Shown here: piece after piece, positions 1-8,213 of the stretch
Layout of the letters: the number at the start of each line of letters is the position of its first letter
Position numbering within the stretch: position 1 is the first letter of the stretch
Notes under the pieces: generated by a model
Databases searched by the model: none
The model's input: only the letters and a program-made list of their open reading frames with translations
What the model was told of the DNA's origin: nothing
Made by a program: the position numbers and the translations under genes
NCBI GenBank assembly: GCA_024222295.1
Contig: JAAEPF010000023.1
Coordinates: 186,001-250,000, forward strand
Length of the DNA: 64,000 nt
Reading direction: 5' to 3'
Origin: Actinomycetes bacterium
GTDB lineage: Bacteria; Actinomycetota; Acidimicrobiia; Acidimicrobiales; Microtrichaceae

Positions 1-740
1 TCGCCACGTTCAGGCTCGGCCCGGTCAACATCCCCGACCCGCGGCACTTCTTTCCCATCCTCGGAGCGTGGGGCGTGGCCCTCGTGGTGATGATCTTCGA
101 GCGCGACCTCGGATCTGCGCTGCTGTTCTTCGTGTTGTTCGTGGTGATGCTCTGGGTGGCGACCGGCCGGGTCAGCTACCTCGTCGCCGGCGGGGGCCTG
201 TTCGCAATCGGCGCGTGGCTCAGCTGGTCGCGGTTCGACCACGTGAAGACGCGTGTCGACATATGGCTCGACCCGTGGGCCGACCCCTCCGGGTCCGGCT
301 ACCAGATCGTGCAGGCCGCCTACGCGCTCGCGTGGGGTGGCACCACCGGAACGGGCCCAGGCCTCGGCATCGCGGGTCGCATCCCGTTCGAGGAGACCGA
401 TTTCATCTTCGCGATCATCGCGGAGGAACTGGGCGTGCTCGGCTCCACAGCGATCCTGTGCGCGTTCCTGCTGTTGGCCGGCAGCGGTCTACGCATCGCA
501 CGCAGGTGCAGTGACGGGTTCATGGCCCTGCTGGCGGTCGGCCTCACGACCCTGATCGCGGTGCAGGCTTTCATCATCATCGCCGGTGTGATCCGCCTGC
601 TGCCGCTCACCGGCATCACGCTGCCGTTCGTCTCCTACGGCGGTTCCTCCCTCGTGGCCAACTATGTGTTGTTGGCGCTGCTCATGCGCATCTCCGACCA
701 GGCATCGCGGCGGATAGCGCAGCCGGCGGTGGCGCAGTGA
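1..740 (+). CDS. rodA: RodA/FtsW-type SEDS peptidoglycan polymerase, 3' part
   Basis: Open at the left edge; reading frame 3 is open from base 3, so the true start lies outside the window. SEDS proteins polymerise lipid II glycan strands in the membrane together with a class B penicillin-binding protein. The visible part carries the family signature ERDLGSALLFF near its beginning, the loop GYQIVQAAYALAWGG, the EETDFIFAIIAEELG motif, and the C-terminal LPLTGITLPFVSYGGSS motif, with several hydrophobic segments between. A class B PBP gene begins 25 bp downstream, the usual SEDS-bPBP pairing. In mycobacteria the gene at this place, next to pbpA and pknB, is called rodA; FtsW cannot be excluded from the C-terminal part alone. 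Confidence 0.93.
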   Translation, partial: ATFRLGPVNIPDPRHFFPILGAWGVALVVMIFERDLGSALLFFVLFVVMLWVATGRVSYLVAGGGLFAIGAWLSWSRFDHVKTRVDIWLDPWADPSGSGYQIVQAAYALAWGGTTGTGPGLGIAGRIPFEETDFIFAIIAEELGVLGSTAILCAFLLLAGSGLRIARRCSDGFMALLAVGLTTLIAVQAFIIIAGVIRLLPLTGITLPFVSYGGSSLVANYVLLALLMRISDQASRRIAQPAVAQ

Positions 741-765
741 AGGCGACCCAACCCGAGGGCGACCG

Positions 766-2268
766 GTGAACCGCCAGATCCGTCGGCTCGGAATAGCGTT
801 CGTGGTGCTCTACCTGGCGCTGTTCCTGAAGCTCAACCAGGTGCAGGTGTTCCAGGCCACGGCACTCAACGACCGCCCGGAGAACACCCGGGTGCTCCAG
901 CGCGACTTCAACGAGCCGCGGGGCGACATAATCTCCGCCGACGGCGCAGTACTCGCCACCTCCGAGGAGCGCCGCGCAGCTTTGCGGTTCCAGCGGGTGT
1001 ACCCCGACGGGGAACTGTTCGCGCATGTCACCGGCTACTACTCGTTCTCCCTCGGAGCCAGTGGTGTGGAGCGCCAGTACAACGACGAGCTGGCCGGCCG
1101 TACCGCAGCGCTCGAATTCAAGCAGTTCAGCGACTTCTTCAGCGCCGAGTCGTCCGAGGGCGACGTGCTGTTGACCGTCCGCAAGGACCTCCAGACCGTT
1201 GCCCGCGACGCACTCGCCGGCCAGCGGGGCTCGGTCGTCGCAATCGACCCCCGCGACGGAGCGATCCTCGCCATGTACTCCAACCCGAGCTATGACCCGA
1301 ACCTGATATCGGACAACGAGACACAGCGCGCCGCGGACGTGAAGGGCCTCTACGACATCGCTGAGGGCAAGCCACTGCTCGCCCACACCTACCAGGAGCG
1401 CTACTTCCCGGGATCCACCTACAAAGTGCTGACCGCCGGCGCCGGACTCGCGACCGGCACCGTCACGGTGGACTCACCCGACTACGAAGTCGTCACCGAG
1501 TACACGCCGCCGCTCACCAGGCGGCCTATCCGCAACTTCGGCGGACAGCCCTGTGGCGGCACACTGCTCACGATCATGGCCCGCTCGTGCAACACGTCGT
1601 TCGCCCAGATGGGTGTCGAGCAGGTCGGGGCGACGCCGATGATCGAGCAGGCCGAGGCAGCGGGGTTCAACGCCGAGGTGCCCATCGACATGCCCAACCC
1701 CGCGGAGTCGTTCTACCCGACCGACTTCGGCGACATCGTGTCGAGGCCCGATGGACTAGCCCCCGTCAACGAAGACGCCCCGAAGCTCGCCCAGACGGCG
1801 ATCGGCCAGAACGACGTGGCGGCCACACCGCTGCAGATGGCGATGGTGGCCGGTGCGGTCGCCAACCGGGGCGAGGTGATGGTGCCGCACGTGATGTCGA
1901 CCGTGCGCGCACGCGACGGCTCGGTGGTGTCGACGTACGAGCCGGCCACCTGGCGTCGGGCCTTCACCGATGGCAACGCCGCCACGCTCTCGGAGGCAAT
2001 GATCGGAGTGGTGCAGGGCGGCACTGCCAGGGTGCTGCAGATTCCCGGTGCGGATGTGGGTGCCAAGACCGGCACAGCCCAGCTCGGTACCGACCCCGCC
2101 ACTTCACACGCCTGGATGATCGCCTTCGCGGGTCCGGAGGGCCAGGACCCGACTGTGGCGGTGGCCGTGGTGGTCAACAACGTGAGTGGCGCCAGCAACC
2201 AGACCGGTGGCCGTGTCGCGGGGCCGATCGCCCGTGACGTGCTGGCAAACGCCCTGCTGGTGAGGTGA
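766..2268 (+). CDS. pbpA: Class B penicillin-binding protein (PbpA-type transpeptidase)
   Basis: Cross-links peptidoglycan stems outside the membrane as partner of the SEDS polymerase encoded just upstream. 500 aa, GTG start. One N-terminal membrane anchor (residues about 8-22) is followed by the PBP dimerisation region and the transpeptidase domain. All three catalytic motifs are present: STYK at 217-220 (serine nucleophile), SCN at 274-276, and KTG at 434-436. Size and order match mycobacterial PbpA (about 490 aa). The intergenic gap to the previous gene is 25 bp, so co-transcription is likely. Another GTG or ATG further upstream would overlap the SEDS gene without a better ribosome site. 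Confidence 0.95.
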   Translation: MNRQIRRLGIAFVVLYLALFLKLNQVQVFQATALNDRPENTRVLQRDFNEPRGDIISADGAVLATSEERRAALRFQRVYPDGELFAHVTGYYSFSLGASGVERQYNDELAGRTAALEFKQFSDFFSAESSEGDVLLTVRKDLQTVARDALAGQRGSVVAIDPRDGAILAMYSNPSYDPNLISDNETQRAADVKGLYDIAEGKPLLAHTYQERYFPGSTYKVLTAGAGLATGTVTVDSPDYEVVTEYTPPLTRRPIRNFGGQPCGGTLLTIMARSCNTSFAQMGVEQVGATPMIEQAEAAGFNAEVPIDMPNPAESFYPTDFGDIVSRPDGLAPVNEDAPKLAQTAIGQNDVAATPLQMAMVAGAVANRGEVMVPHVMSTVRARDGSVVSTYEPATWRRAFTDGNAATLSEAMIGVVQGGTARVLQIPGADVGAKTGTAQLGTDPATSHAWMIAFAGPEGQDPTVAVAVVVNNVSGASNQTGGRVAGPIARDVLANALLVR

Positions 2269-2344
2269 ATGCTGTGTATGCGCGAAGCATTCAGCGGCCG
2301 TGGTCTGCGGGCGGCGCCATTGCGGGCTCTACTGTGGGGTTCCG

Positions 2345-4315
2345 ATGAGCGAGCAGGACTTGCGCGTCCTCGGTGACCGCTACGAGATCCACCGCCGCCT
2401 GGCGCGCGGCGGAATGGCACAGGTGTACCTCGCGCGCGACCGTAGCCTCGACCGGCCGGTGGCGATCAAGGAACTCGTGTCCGAGTTCGCGACCGACCCG
2501 TCCTTCGTGGAGCGCTTCCGGCGGGAGGCGCAGGCGGCCGCGAACCTGGCGCACCCCAACATCGTGGGCGTGTACGACTGGGGTACCCAGGACGGCACCT
2601 ATTTCATCGTTATGGAGTACGTCGACGGCCCCTCGTTGTCCCAGGTGATCCGCCGCGACGGTCCGCTGCATCCGCGTCGCGCAGCCGAGTTGGCGTCCGA
2701 GGTTGCAGCAGCTCTCGGATTCGCCCACTCGCGGGGCGTGGTGCACCGCGACGTGAAACCCGGCAACGTGCTGCTCACCGGCAGCGGCCAGTCGAAGGTC
2801 ACCGATTTCGGCATCGCCAGGGCGCTCTCGTCCTCCGACGAAGACCTCACCCAGGCCGGATCGGTGATGGGCACCGCCACCTACTTCTCTCCGGAGCAGG
2901 CCCAGGGCCTGCCCGTCGATCCACGGTCGGACCTCTACTCTCTCGGCGTCGTGCTCTACGAGATGGTCAGCGGTCGCACGCCATTCACGGGCGACACGCC
3001 GCTGGCCATCGCCTACAAGCACGTCCAGGACCAACCCGAGCCGCCGAGCACGGTGATCACCGACATGCCGGCCGGCATGGATGCAGTGGTCATGAAGCTG
3101 CTGTCCAAGAAGCCGGAGGATCGCTACGCCTCGGCGGAGGAACTGCGCGCCGACCTGCGTCGGTTCCTCGAGGGCGAGGAGACCAACGCTGAGGCCGCCC
3201 TTGCAGCGGCAGGATTGGCTGCCGGTGCGGTCGCCGGCGCAGCGGTCGCAGGTGCCGCTGCCGACCCGGGGGCCACCGCCGTTCAGCCTGCAGCGACAGG
3301 GGCCGCAGCGGCGGGTGCCGCGATGGTTGCCGACGAGCCGGATGGGGGCGGCAAGTCGCGCACCGGGCTGTTCCTGGGCGCAATGGTGGTGCTGCTCGCC
3401 CTCGTGGCCGGCGGCCTGTTCTGGTGGGCCAGCGGGCTCAGCAGCGATGTCGAGGTGCCCCAGGTCGTTGGTTCGCGCCTGGAGGACGCCCAGGCCCAGC
3501 TCGAGGACCTGGGCCTCGAGGTCGAGGTCGTCGAGGAGGCCAACGACCAGGTGGATCCCGGCCGGGTATCGGAACAGGATCCCGAAGCGGGCCAGACGCT
3601 CCAGAAGGGCGACACGGTTCAGCTCACGGTCAGCACCGGTACGGCGATGGTCGAGGTGCCCAACGTGATCGGCATGACGCTCGAGGACGCGCGCGCGGCG
3701 CTCGAGAGCCGAGGCTTCACCGTCGCATCCGACAGCGCCGAGAGCGAGGACGCCGAACCCGGCACCGTGATCCTGCAGGATCCCGGACCGGCGACCGAGG
3801 CCGAGGAGGGTTCTCAGGTCGGGGTCGTGGTCTCCAAGGGTCCGGGTGAAGAGATCGTGCCGGATGTGTCGGGCCAGAGCTTCTCGGCGGCCCAGGCGGA
3901 GCTGGAAGCCGCTGGCTTCCGCGTTGCCGGCCCCGAGGAACAGGCGAGCGATTCGGTCCCCTCGGGCCAGGTGATCGGAACCGATCCGGCCACCGGCACC
4001 AGCGCCGAGAGGAACACGCGCATCACGGTGATCGTCTCCAGCGGCAAGGAGCAGGTGACGGTCCCCAACGTCGTCAACCAGTCCGAGTCCAACGCCACTG
4101 CAACGCTGCAGGGCAAGGGCTTCGACGTGGCCGTGAGCACCACGGTCGTGCCGTCCGGCGACCCGTCGGTGGGTCGGGTCGTCAGCCAGAGCCCGAGCGG
4201 CCAGTCGAGGGCCGACAAGGGGTCGACGGTGACCATCACGGTCGGTGTGGCGTCCACCACGACGTCCACGTCGAGTACCTCCTCGAGCACGACGACTTCC
4301 ACCACCTCACCCTGA
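2345..4315 (+). CDS. pknB: PknB-type serine/threonine kinase with four PASTA domains
   Basis: Membrane receptor kinase that senses muropeptides or lipid II through external PASTA domains and phosphorylates division and wall-synthesis proteins. 656 aa from ATG 2345; a longer reading from 2300 adds 15 unconserved residues. Kinase domain is residues about 12-280 with lysine in VAIK (K42), HRDVKPGN (catalytic D136) and DFG at 154-156. An alanine-rich juxtamembrane region precedes one transmembrane helix at about 340-362. Four PASTA repeats follow, each opening with a V-P-x-V/D-x-G pattern (EVPQVVG, EVPNVIG, IVPDVSG, TVPNVVN), and then a Thr/Ser tail. The stop codon is one base from the next start, suggesting coupled translation. 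Confidence 0.96.
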   Translation: MSEQDLRVLGDRYEIHRRLARGGMAQVYLARDRSLDRPVAIKELVSEFATDPSFVERFRREAQAAANLAHPNIVGVYDWGTQDGTYFIVMEYVDGPSLSQVIRRDGPLHPRRAAELASEVAAALGFAHSRGVVHRDVKPGNVLLTGSGQSKVTDFGIARALSSSDEDLTQAGSVMGTATYFSPEQAQGLPVDPRSDLYSLGVVLYEMVSGRTPFTGDTPLAIAYKHVQDQPEPPSTVITDMPAGMDAVVMKLLSKKPEDRYASAEELRADLRRFLEGEETNAEAALAAAGLAAGAVAGAAVAGAAADPGATAVQPAATGAAAAGAAMVADEPDGGGKSRTGLFLGAMVVLLALVAGGLFWWASGLSSDVEVPQVVGSRLEDAQAQLEDLGLEVEVVEEANDQVDPGRVSEQDPEAGQTLQKGDTVQLTVSTGTAMVEVPNVIGMTLEDARAALESRGFTVASDSAESEDAEPGTVILQDPGPATEAEEGSQVGVVVSKGPGEEIVPDVSGQSFSAAQAELEAAGFRVAGPEEQASDSVPSGQVIGTDPATGTSAERNTRITVIVSSGKEQVTVPNVVNQSESNATATLQGKGFDVAVSTTVVPSGDPSVGRVVSQSPSGQSRADKGSTVTITVGVASTTTSTSSTSSSTTTSTTSP

Positions 4316-4316
4316 C

Positions 4317-5234
4317 ATGGGATGGGCGCGCGGCGCCGCAGTTGTGGCGGTGACCCTTGCTGTGGCGCTGTTCGGAGCGTGGCTTCTGGGTTGGTCGTCG
4401 AACCTCGACCCGGTCGGGGCCGTCAAGGGTGAGCCTCCGGTGGTGGAGGTGCCTGACCTCGATGGCCTGGCCCGCCCCCGCGCGCTGGCTGACATCGAGT
4501 CGGCCGACCTCGTGGCTGATGTGGAGACGTCGTTCAGCCTGTCGGCACCGCGGGGAGCCGTCATGGGCCAGGACCCCGCGGCCGGCCAGCTGGTCCCGGC
4601 CGGAAGCACGGTGACCGTCGTTGTCAGCCGTGGTCTCACCAGGGTCGAGATGCCCGAGGCGGTCGGCCGCCCGATCGAGGAGGTCACGCTGCCTTTCGAC
4701 GAGGTGGGGGTCGAGTACCTCGTTCAGAGCGAGGCAAGCGAGACCGTCGCGTCCGGATTGGTGATCTCCCAGAATCCCGAACCGGGAGTACGGGTGACCG
4801 AGGCGGACCAGGTCACCTTCGTGGTGTCGACCGGACCCGATCCAAGACCGGTCCCCGAGGTTGCGGGGCTCTCCGAGGACGGCGCTGCCTTCGCCCTCGG
4901 GTCCTTCGGATTCCTGGTGGGCGAGGTGGAGCTCCGCGAGGAGGCCGGCGTACCCGTTGGCGCGGTCGTGTCGACCGACCCGGCAGCAGGCACGGTGTCG
5001 CCCCGCGACACGCCTGTCAGCGTCGTGGTGTCGAGCGGACCACCGCCGGTGGCTGTGCCGCAGTTGCTCAACAGCTCCGTCGGTCAGGCCGTGGCGGCGC
5101 TCGAGTCGGTGGGACTCGTGGCCAATGTGTTCGGCGGCGGGGCGAGCCCCGGCAACGTCTCACGGCAGTCACCGGAGCCGGGCACGATGCTGCTGCCCGG
5201 TTCCCTCGTGTCGGTGGAGCTGACCGGTGGCTGA
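4317..5234 (+). CDS. Membrane-anchored protein with four PASTA domains, no kinase
   Basis: Starts one base after the pknB stop (ATG 4317), so it is almost certainly translated together with the kinase. 305 aa. A single N-terminal transmembrane segment (residues about 6-25) is followed only by four PASTA-type repeats, opening at VEVPDLDGL, RVEMPEAVG, PVPEVAGLS and AVPQLLNSS and each closing in a V-V-S-x-G or similar strand. There is no kinase or enzymatic domain. By analogy with other PASTA proteins it should sit outside the membrane and bind wall precursors, perhaps extending or competing with the PknB sensor. The function is inference; the domain assignment is strong. Confidence 0.85.
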   Translation: MGWARGAAVVAVTLAVALFGAWLLGWSSNLDPVGAVKGEPPVVEVPDLDGLARPRALADIESADLVADVETSFSLSAPRGAVMGQDPAAGQLVPAGSTVTVVVSRGLTRVEMPEAVGRPIEEVTLPFDEVGVEYLVQSEASETVASGLVISQNPEPGVRVTEADQVTFVVSTGPDPRPVPEVAGLSEDGAAFALGSFGFLVGEVELREEAGVPVGAVVSTDPAAGTVSPRDTPVSVVVSSGPPPVAVPQLLNSSVGQAVAALESVGLVANVFGGGASPGNVSRQSPEPGTMLLPGSLVSVELTGG

Positions 5235-6276
5235 GCGCCCCCGTGTCACCGAGATAGGCGGATGGGAGACCATCGACCGGCGCAGGCATCCGCTGGCCGC
5301 TGCGATCGCGATGGGGGTGATCATCGCGGTGTTCGCCGTCGCGCTCGTGGGCCTCGGCGTGGCGATAGAGCGCGGCGACAAGCGTGTCGAGGTGGTCGAC
5401 ATAGTGGTGCCGTCGATCGTGGGCCTGTCCGAGGACGAAGCGCGGAGCCTGCTGGAGACCGCGGGCCTGATCATGGTCGTGGACGAATCACCGAACGAGG
5501 TCGTGGGCACCGGAGCCGTGTTCGAACAGGAGCCGATCGCCGGCGCGAAGCTCGAGGAGGGTTCCCCGGTCACAGCCGTTGTGTCGACGGGCCCGGCCGG
5601 CACGATCGTGCCCGAGACAGTCGGCCAGCAGGCCAGCGATGCAGAAGCGCTGCTGGCCACCATCGGCCTCACTTCCCAACCCGTGCCCGTGTTCGATGAG
5701 GATGTGCGCCCGGGAGAGGTGCTGGGAAGCGACCCTGCTGCCGGTCGGAGGGCACCAGCGGATCGGGTGGTGCTTCTCAGGGTCTCCAACGGTCCAGCGC
5801 CGCGCACGGTGCCCGAGATCGCCGATCGTCGCGCGGTGGATGTGCTGGCCGAGTTGGGCCGGCTGAACCTGATCCCGGACGACATCACTACCGAGACCGG
5901 CACCGACCTACCCGGCGGCGCCGTCCTGTCGATCGATCCTGTCTCCGGCACGGAGGTGCCGAGGGGGTCACGGGTCAACCTGGTCGTGGCCGGGTCACAA
6001 GAGGATCGTCCAACCGTGATGCCGTCGCTCGCGGGGCTGTTGGAGTCGACGGCATCACAAGCCGCATCCGCCGCTGGGGTGCGGGTTTCGTTCCGAACCG
6101 TGGACCTCCCGGTCGGTGACAGCCGTGACGGTCGGGTGATCCGCCAGGGAGTGGTGGCAGGTGCCGAGCTACCCGACACCGTCGTGGTTGAGGTCGTGGT
6201 CGGACTGGCCCCGCCGCCGCCCACCACCACGGCACCCCCCGAGGTTGATGACTCGGACGAGACGGACGACCCGTAG
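5227..6276 (+). CDS. Second membrane-anchored PASTA-only protein
   Basis: GTG start overlaps the end of the previous gene by 8 bp, so three consecutive PASTA genes form one coupled unit. 349 aa. A cytoplasmic stretch of about 24 residues precedes a transmembrane helix (about 23-46), then four PASTA-type repeats begin at VVPSIVGLS, IVPETVGQQ, TVPEIADRR and VMPSLAGLL. The C-terminus is a Pro/Thr and acidic tail. No kinase, transpeptidase or other enzymatic motif is visible. The repeats diverge clearly from those of the neighbouring gene, so this is not a recent duplication. The role is probably in wall sensing with PknB and PbpA, by context only. Confidence 0.85.
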   Translation: MAERPRVTEIGGWETIDRRRHPLAAAIAMGVIIAVFAVALVGLGVAIERGDKRVEVVDIVVPSIVGLSEDEARSLLETAGLIMVVDESPNEVVGTGAVFEQEPIAGAKLEEGSPVTAVVSTGPAGTIVPETVGQQASDAEALLATIGLTSQPVPVFDEDVRPGEVLGSDPAAGRRAPADRVVLLRVSNGPAPRTVPEIADRRAVDVLAELGRLNLIPDDITTETGTDLPGGAVLSIDPVSGTEVPRGSRVNLVVAGSQEDRPTVMPSLAGLLESTASQAASAAGVRVSFRTVDLPVGDSRDGRVIRQGVVAGAELPDTVVVEVVVGLAPPPPTTTAPPEVDDSDETDDP

Positions 6277-6303
6277 GGGTGAGGCGCAGCTCGACGCCGG
6301 TGC

Positions 6304-6882
6304 TCAGGTGCAGGACCGAAGGAAGTTGGCGACGAGGTCGTGGCCGCCGGCGGTGAGGACCGACTCAGGGTGGAACTGGACCCCTTCGATCGGTAGCTCC
6401 CTGTGGCGCAGCCCCATCACCAGTCCGTCATGGGTGGAGGCGGTGATCTCGAGCACGTCGGGCACCGAGTTTCGGTCCACGATCAGAGAGTGGTACCTGG
6501 TGGCCTCGAGGGGGTCGGGCAGGCCTTCGAAGACGCCCTCGCCGTCGTGGCGTATGAGCGAGGTCTTGCCGTGGACGACCTCGGGAGCCCGCACGACGGA
6601 GCCGCCGAAGGCCTCACCGATGCACTGTTGACCGAGACACACCCCGAACACGGGCACGCGTTGACCCCAGGTGGTGATCACGTCGTTGGAGAGCCCGGCA
6701 TCGACCGGGGTGCCCGGGCCGGGGCTGATGAGGATCCCGTCGGGCTTGATCGACTCAACCCCTGCGAGGTCGAGCTCGTCGTGTCGGGCGACCGTGGGGT
6801 CGCCGCCCAGCTCGCCGATGTACTGCACGAGGTTGTAGACGAACGAGTCGTAGTTGTCGATCACCAGGATGCGGGAGCCCAC
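6304..6882 (-). CDS. trpG: Glutamine amidotransferase of anthranilate/aminodeoxychorismate synthase
   Basis: Class I glutamine amidotransferase subunit that supplies ammonia from glutamine to anthranilate synthase (TrpE) or aminodeoxychorismate synthase (PabB). 192 aa, the usual length. Starts with ILVIDNYDSFVYNLVQYIG, has the oxyanion motif SPGPGTP, the nucleophile elbow GVCLGQQ (cysteine) and the HFHPES-type motif VQFHPESVLT. The gene faces the pknB cluster, as trpG/pabA does beside pknB in mycobacteria, and no synthase large subunit is nearby, so which of the two pathways it serves (or both) is open. Confidence 0.95.
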   Translation of the reverse strand: MGSRILVIDNYDSFVYNLVQYIGELGGDPTVARHDELDLAGVESIKPDGILISPGPGTPVDAGLSNDVITTWGQRVPVFGVCLGQQCIGEAFGGSVVRAPEVVHGKTSLIRHDGEGVFEGLPDPLEATRYHSLIVDRNSVPDVLEITASTHDGLVMGLRHRELPIEGVQFHPESVLTAGGHDLVANFLRSCT

Positions 6883-6963
6883 GGCGCCAGAGTAGGAGCC
6901 GCCCGTGCCGCGCGGTAAAGGGATTGCGGCGGTCGTCGCCCTTCGTGTCGCCTCGGGGGCTCA

Positions 6964-6969
6964 GATACT
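6964..6969 (+). promoter_or_regulatory. Putative -10 hexamer of crgA
   Basis: GATACT lies 8 bp before the ATG of crgA. A start site 6-7 bp downstream would give an mRNA with almost no leader. No convincing -35 element is visible. Confidence 0.4.
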
Positions 6970-6977
6970 GTGGCGAT

Positions 6978-7337
6978 ATGGGCAAGGACGCCGACACGAC
7001 CAGCGCTGGCGACGAGGAGAGCAAGCCGAAGGCCGACAAGCCGCTGCCGCCCTCCGCCAAGCGGAAGAAGAAGACGGTTTCGCCCTCCGCGGGCAGTGCC
7101 GGATCGACCGACGCCGGTGGGCGTTACACGGCCCCCGTGCCTGCGTCGAAGAGGGGCCCCAGCCCGCGCTGGGTCCCGGTCCTGATGTTCGCCCTCTGGG
7201 TCGTGGGTCTGGCCATGATCCTGCTCAACTACATGGGGCTGCTGCCCGGAACCGAGGACGCCGGCAACGGTTTCTACCTGGTCGGCGGGCTGACGCTCAT
7301 CCTCGGCGGAATCGTCACTGCAACCCAGTACCGCTGA
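6978..7337 (+). CDS. crgA: Cell division protein CrgA
   Basis: Small actinobacterial membrane protein that, in mycobacteria and streptomycetes, sits at the septum and links FtsZ, FtsQ, FtsI and wall synthesis. 119 aa from ATG 6978; the longer reading from 6924 adds 18 unlike residues. A lysine-rich cytoplasmic N-terminal half precedes two membrane segments, PVLMFALWVVGLAMILLNYM and GFYLVGGLTLILGGIVTATQ, joined by a short PG/NGF loop; this is the family signature. Position beside trpG and pknB matches mycobacterial gene order. A GATACT box 8 bp before ATG suggests a leaderless transcript. Confidence 0.93.
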   Translation: MGKDADTTSAGDEESKPKADKPLPPSAKRKKKTVSPSAGSAGSTDAGGRYTAPVPASKRGPSPRWVPVLMFALWVVGLAMILLNYMGLLPGTEDAGNGFYLVGGLTLILGGIVTATQYR

Positions 7338-7647
7338 CCCGTCGTCAGCCCGTCAGGCCGGCAGAGTTATCCACAGAGCTGGGGAGAAGTCGTTGTCGGC
7401 TTGCGCGGCCCATGAGACCGCAATCATGGCGGATGTCACATTCGTGACGCTGAATGTGCCTCAGTATTCACTCGATGTGAATCGAAAATGTCGGTTGGGT
7501 GAAGTTGTGTGTACCAAACGTGACAACTACCAGTCTTCTCCACAGGTTGTGGAGACTTCACGGTGAGTGCCGAAACAGCCCCGTTCATGGTGCGGATATC
7601 CACAACTGGCCGCGAACCGTGGTCAACACCCGCGGTACCGTGGTTTC
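7338..7647. other. AT-rich intergenic region with DnaA-box-like sites; candidate oriC
   Basis: No gene is supported in these 310 bp. A perfect DnaA box TTATCCACA lies at 7367-7375; TTCTCCACA at 7536-7544 (one mismatch) faces an inverted partner TGTGGAGAC at 7548-7556, so that TCTCCACA and TGTGGAGA form an 8-bp inverted repeat around GGT; ATATCCACA is at 7596-7604. Between 7431 and 7540 only 51 of 110 bases are G or C by my count, against far higher values around it. ATTCAC/GTGAAT (7466-7482) is a further inverted repeat. In mycobacteria crgA lies between the pknB cluster and the origin, which fits. No dnaA or dnaN is in the window, so the assignment stays a proposal; DnaA-controlled transcription is the alternative. 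Confidence 0.45.
7636..7641 (+). promoter_or_regulatory. Putative -10 hexamer for the zinc-ribbon membrane protein
   Basis: TACCGT lies 6 bp before the GTG start at 7648, the same spacing as at several other starts in the window, and supports that start and leaderless transcription. Confidence 0.35.
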
Positions 7648-8100
7648 GTGACTGACGACGCGACCCCACCGCAAGCGGCTGGGGATCCCGACGGTCACGA
7701 CCAGCCCGAGCGGTCACACGACGATCGTCCGGAGGCCGGCGCTGATCCCGTGGCTCAGCCACGCAAGCCCCTGCCCAGGGGAATCCGGACCGTCGCGTGG
7801 CTGCTCGCCATGCTGGTTGCAGCTTCACTGTTGTTCGCGCTCACCGACGCGCAGGCCTTCACCGTCATCGGAGCGGTGCTGCTGTGCGCGGTGATCCTGA
7901 GGGTCGGCTGGTTCTTCCTGCAGCAGTTCGCCACACCGCCGCCTCCGCCTCCGGACCCCGGAACGTTGCGCCGCGTGCGGCTCACCTTCCGCTGTGAGAC
8001 ATGTGGCGCCGAGGTGCGGATGACATCGGCGGCCACCGAGGATCCCGAGCCGCCACGGCACTGCATGGAAGACATGGAGCTCGTCGGTTCCGAGGAGTGA
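7648..8100 (+). CDS. Small membrane protein with C-terminal zinc-ribbon-like motif
   Basis: 150 aa from GTG 7648; a longer reading from 7567 runs through non-conserved sequence. The first 45 residues are polar and disordered in character. Two membrane segments follow (TVAWLLAMLVAASLLFAL and FTVIGAVLLCAVILRVGWFF), then a proline run and a cytoplasmic or external tail with CETCG and, about 20 residues later, HCMEDME. The CxxC plus HC pattern could bind a metal ion. I do not recognise the family. It is alone between the candidate origin and the thiolase, with TACCGT as probable -10 box. Confidence 0.7.
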   Translation: MTDDATPPQAAGDPDGHDQPERSHDDRPEAGADPVAQPRKPLPRGIRTVAWLLAMLVAASLLFALTDAQAFTVIGAVLLCAVILRVGWFFLQQFATPPPPPPDPGTLRRVRLTFRCETCGAEVRMTSAATEDPEPPRHCMEDMELVGSEE

Positions 8101-8163
8101 CGCGAAGCGGGAAGGGCCGAAGCCCTCCCCGCTGCTCGCTCGCATGTCGTATCGCCGTTGTGC

Positions 8164-8198
8164 TGGCGCTGTATCACCTCAGTGGTGATCCAGCGCCA
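8164..8198. terminator. Inverted repeat, probable bidirectional terminator (repeat family member)
   Basis: Arms TGGCGCTGTATCACC and GGTGATCCAGCGCCA, 15 bp with one mismatch, loop of 5 bp. It lies between the convergent ends of the zinc-ribbon gene and the thiolase. Related hairpins occur at 17095 and 43594. Confidence 0.6.
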
Positions 8199-8213
8199 AC
8201 GAAACCGTGTTGG

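Noticed and set aside
7436-7828. 130-codon minus-strand frame across the candidate origin
   Set aside because: Crosses the DnaA-box region and the start of the zinc-ribbon gene, with no domain and no promoter.
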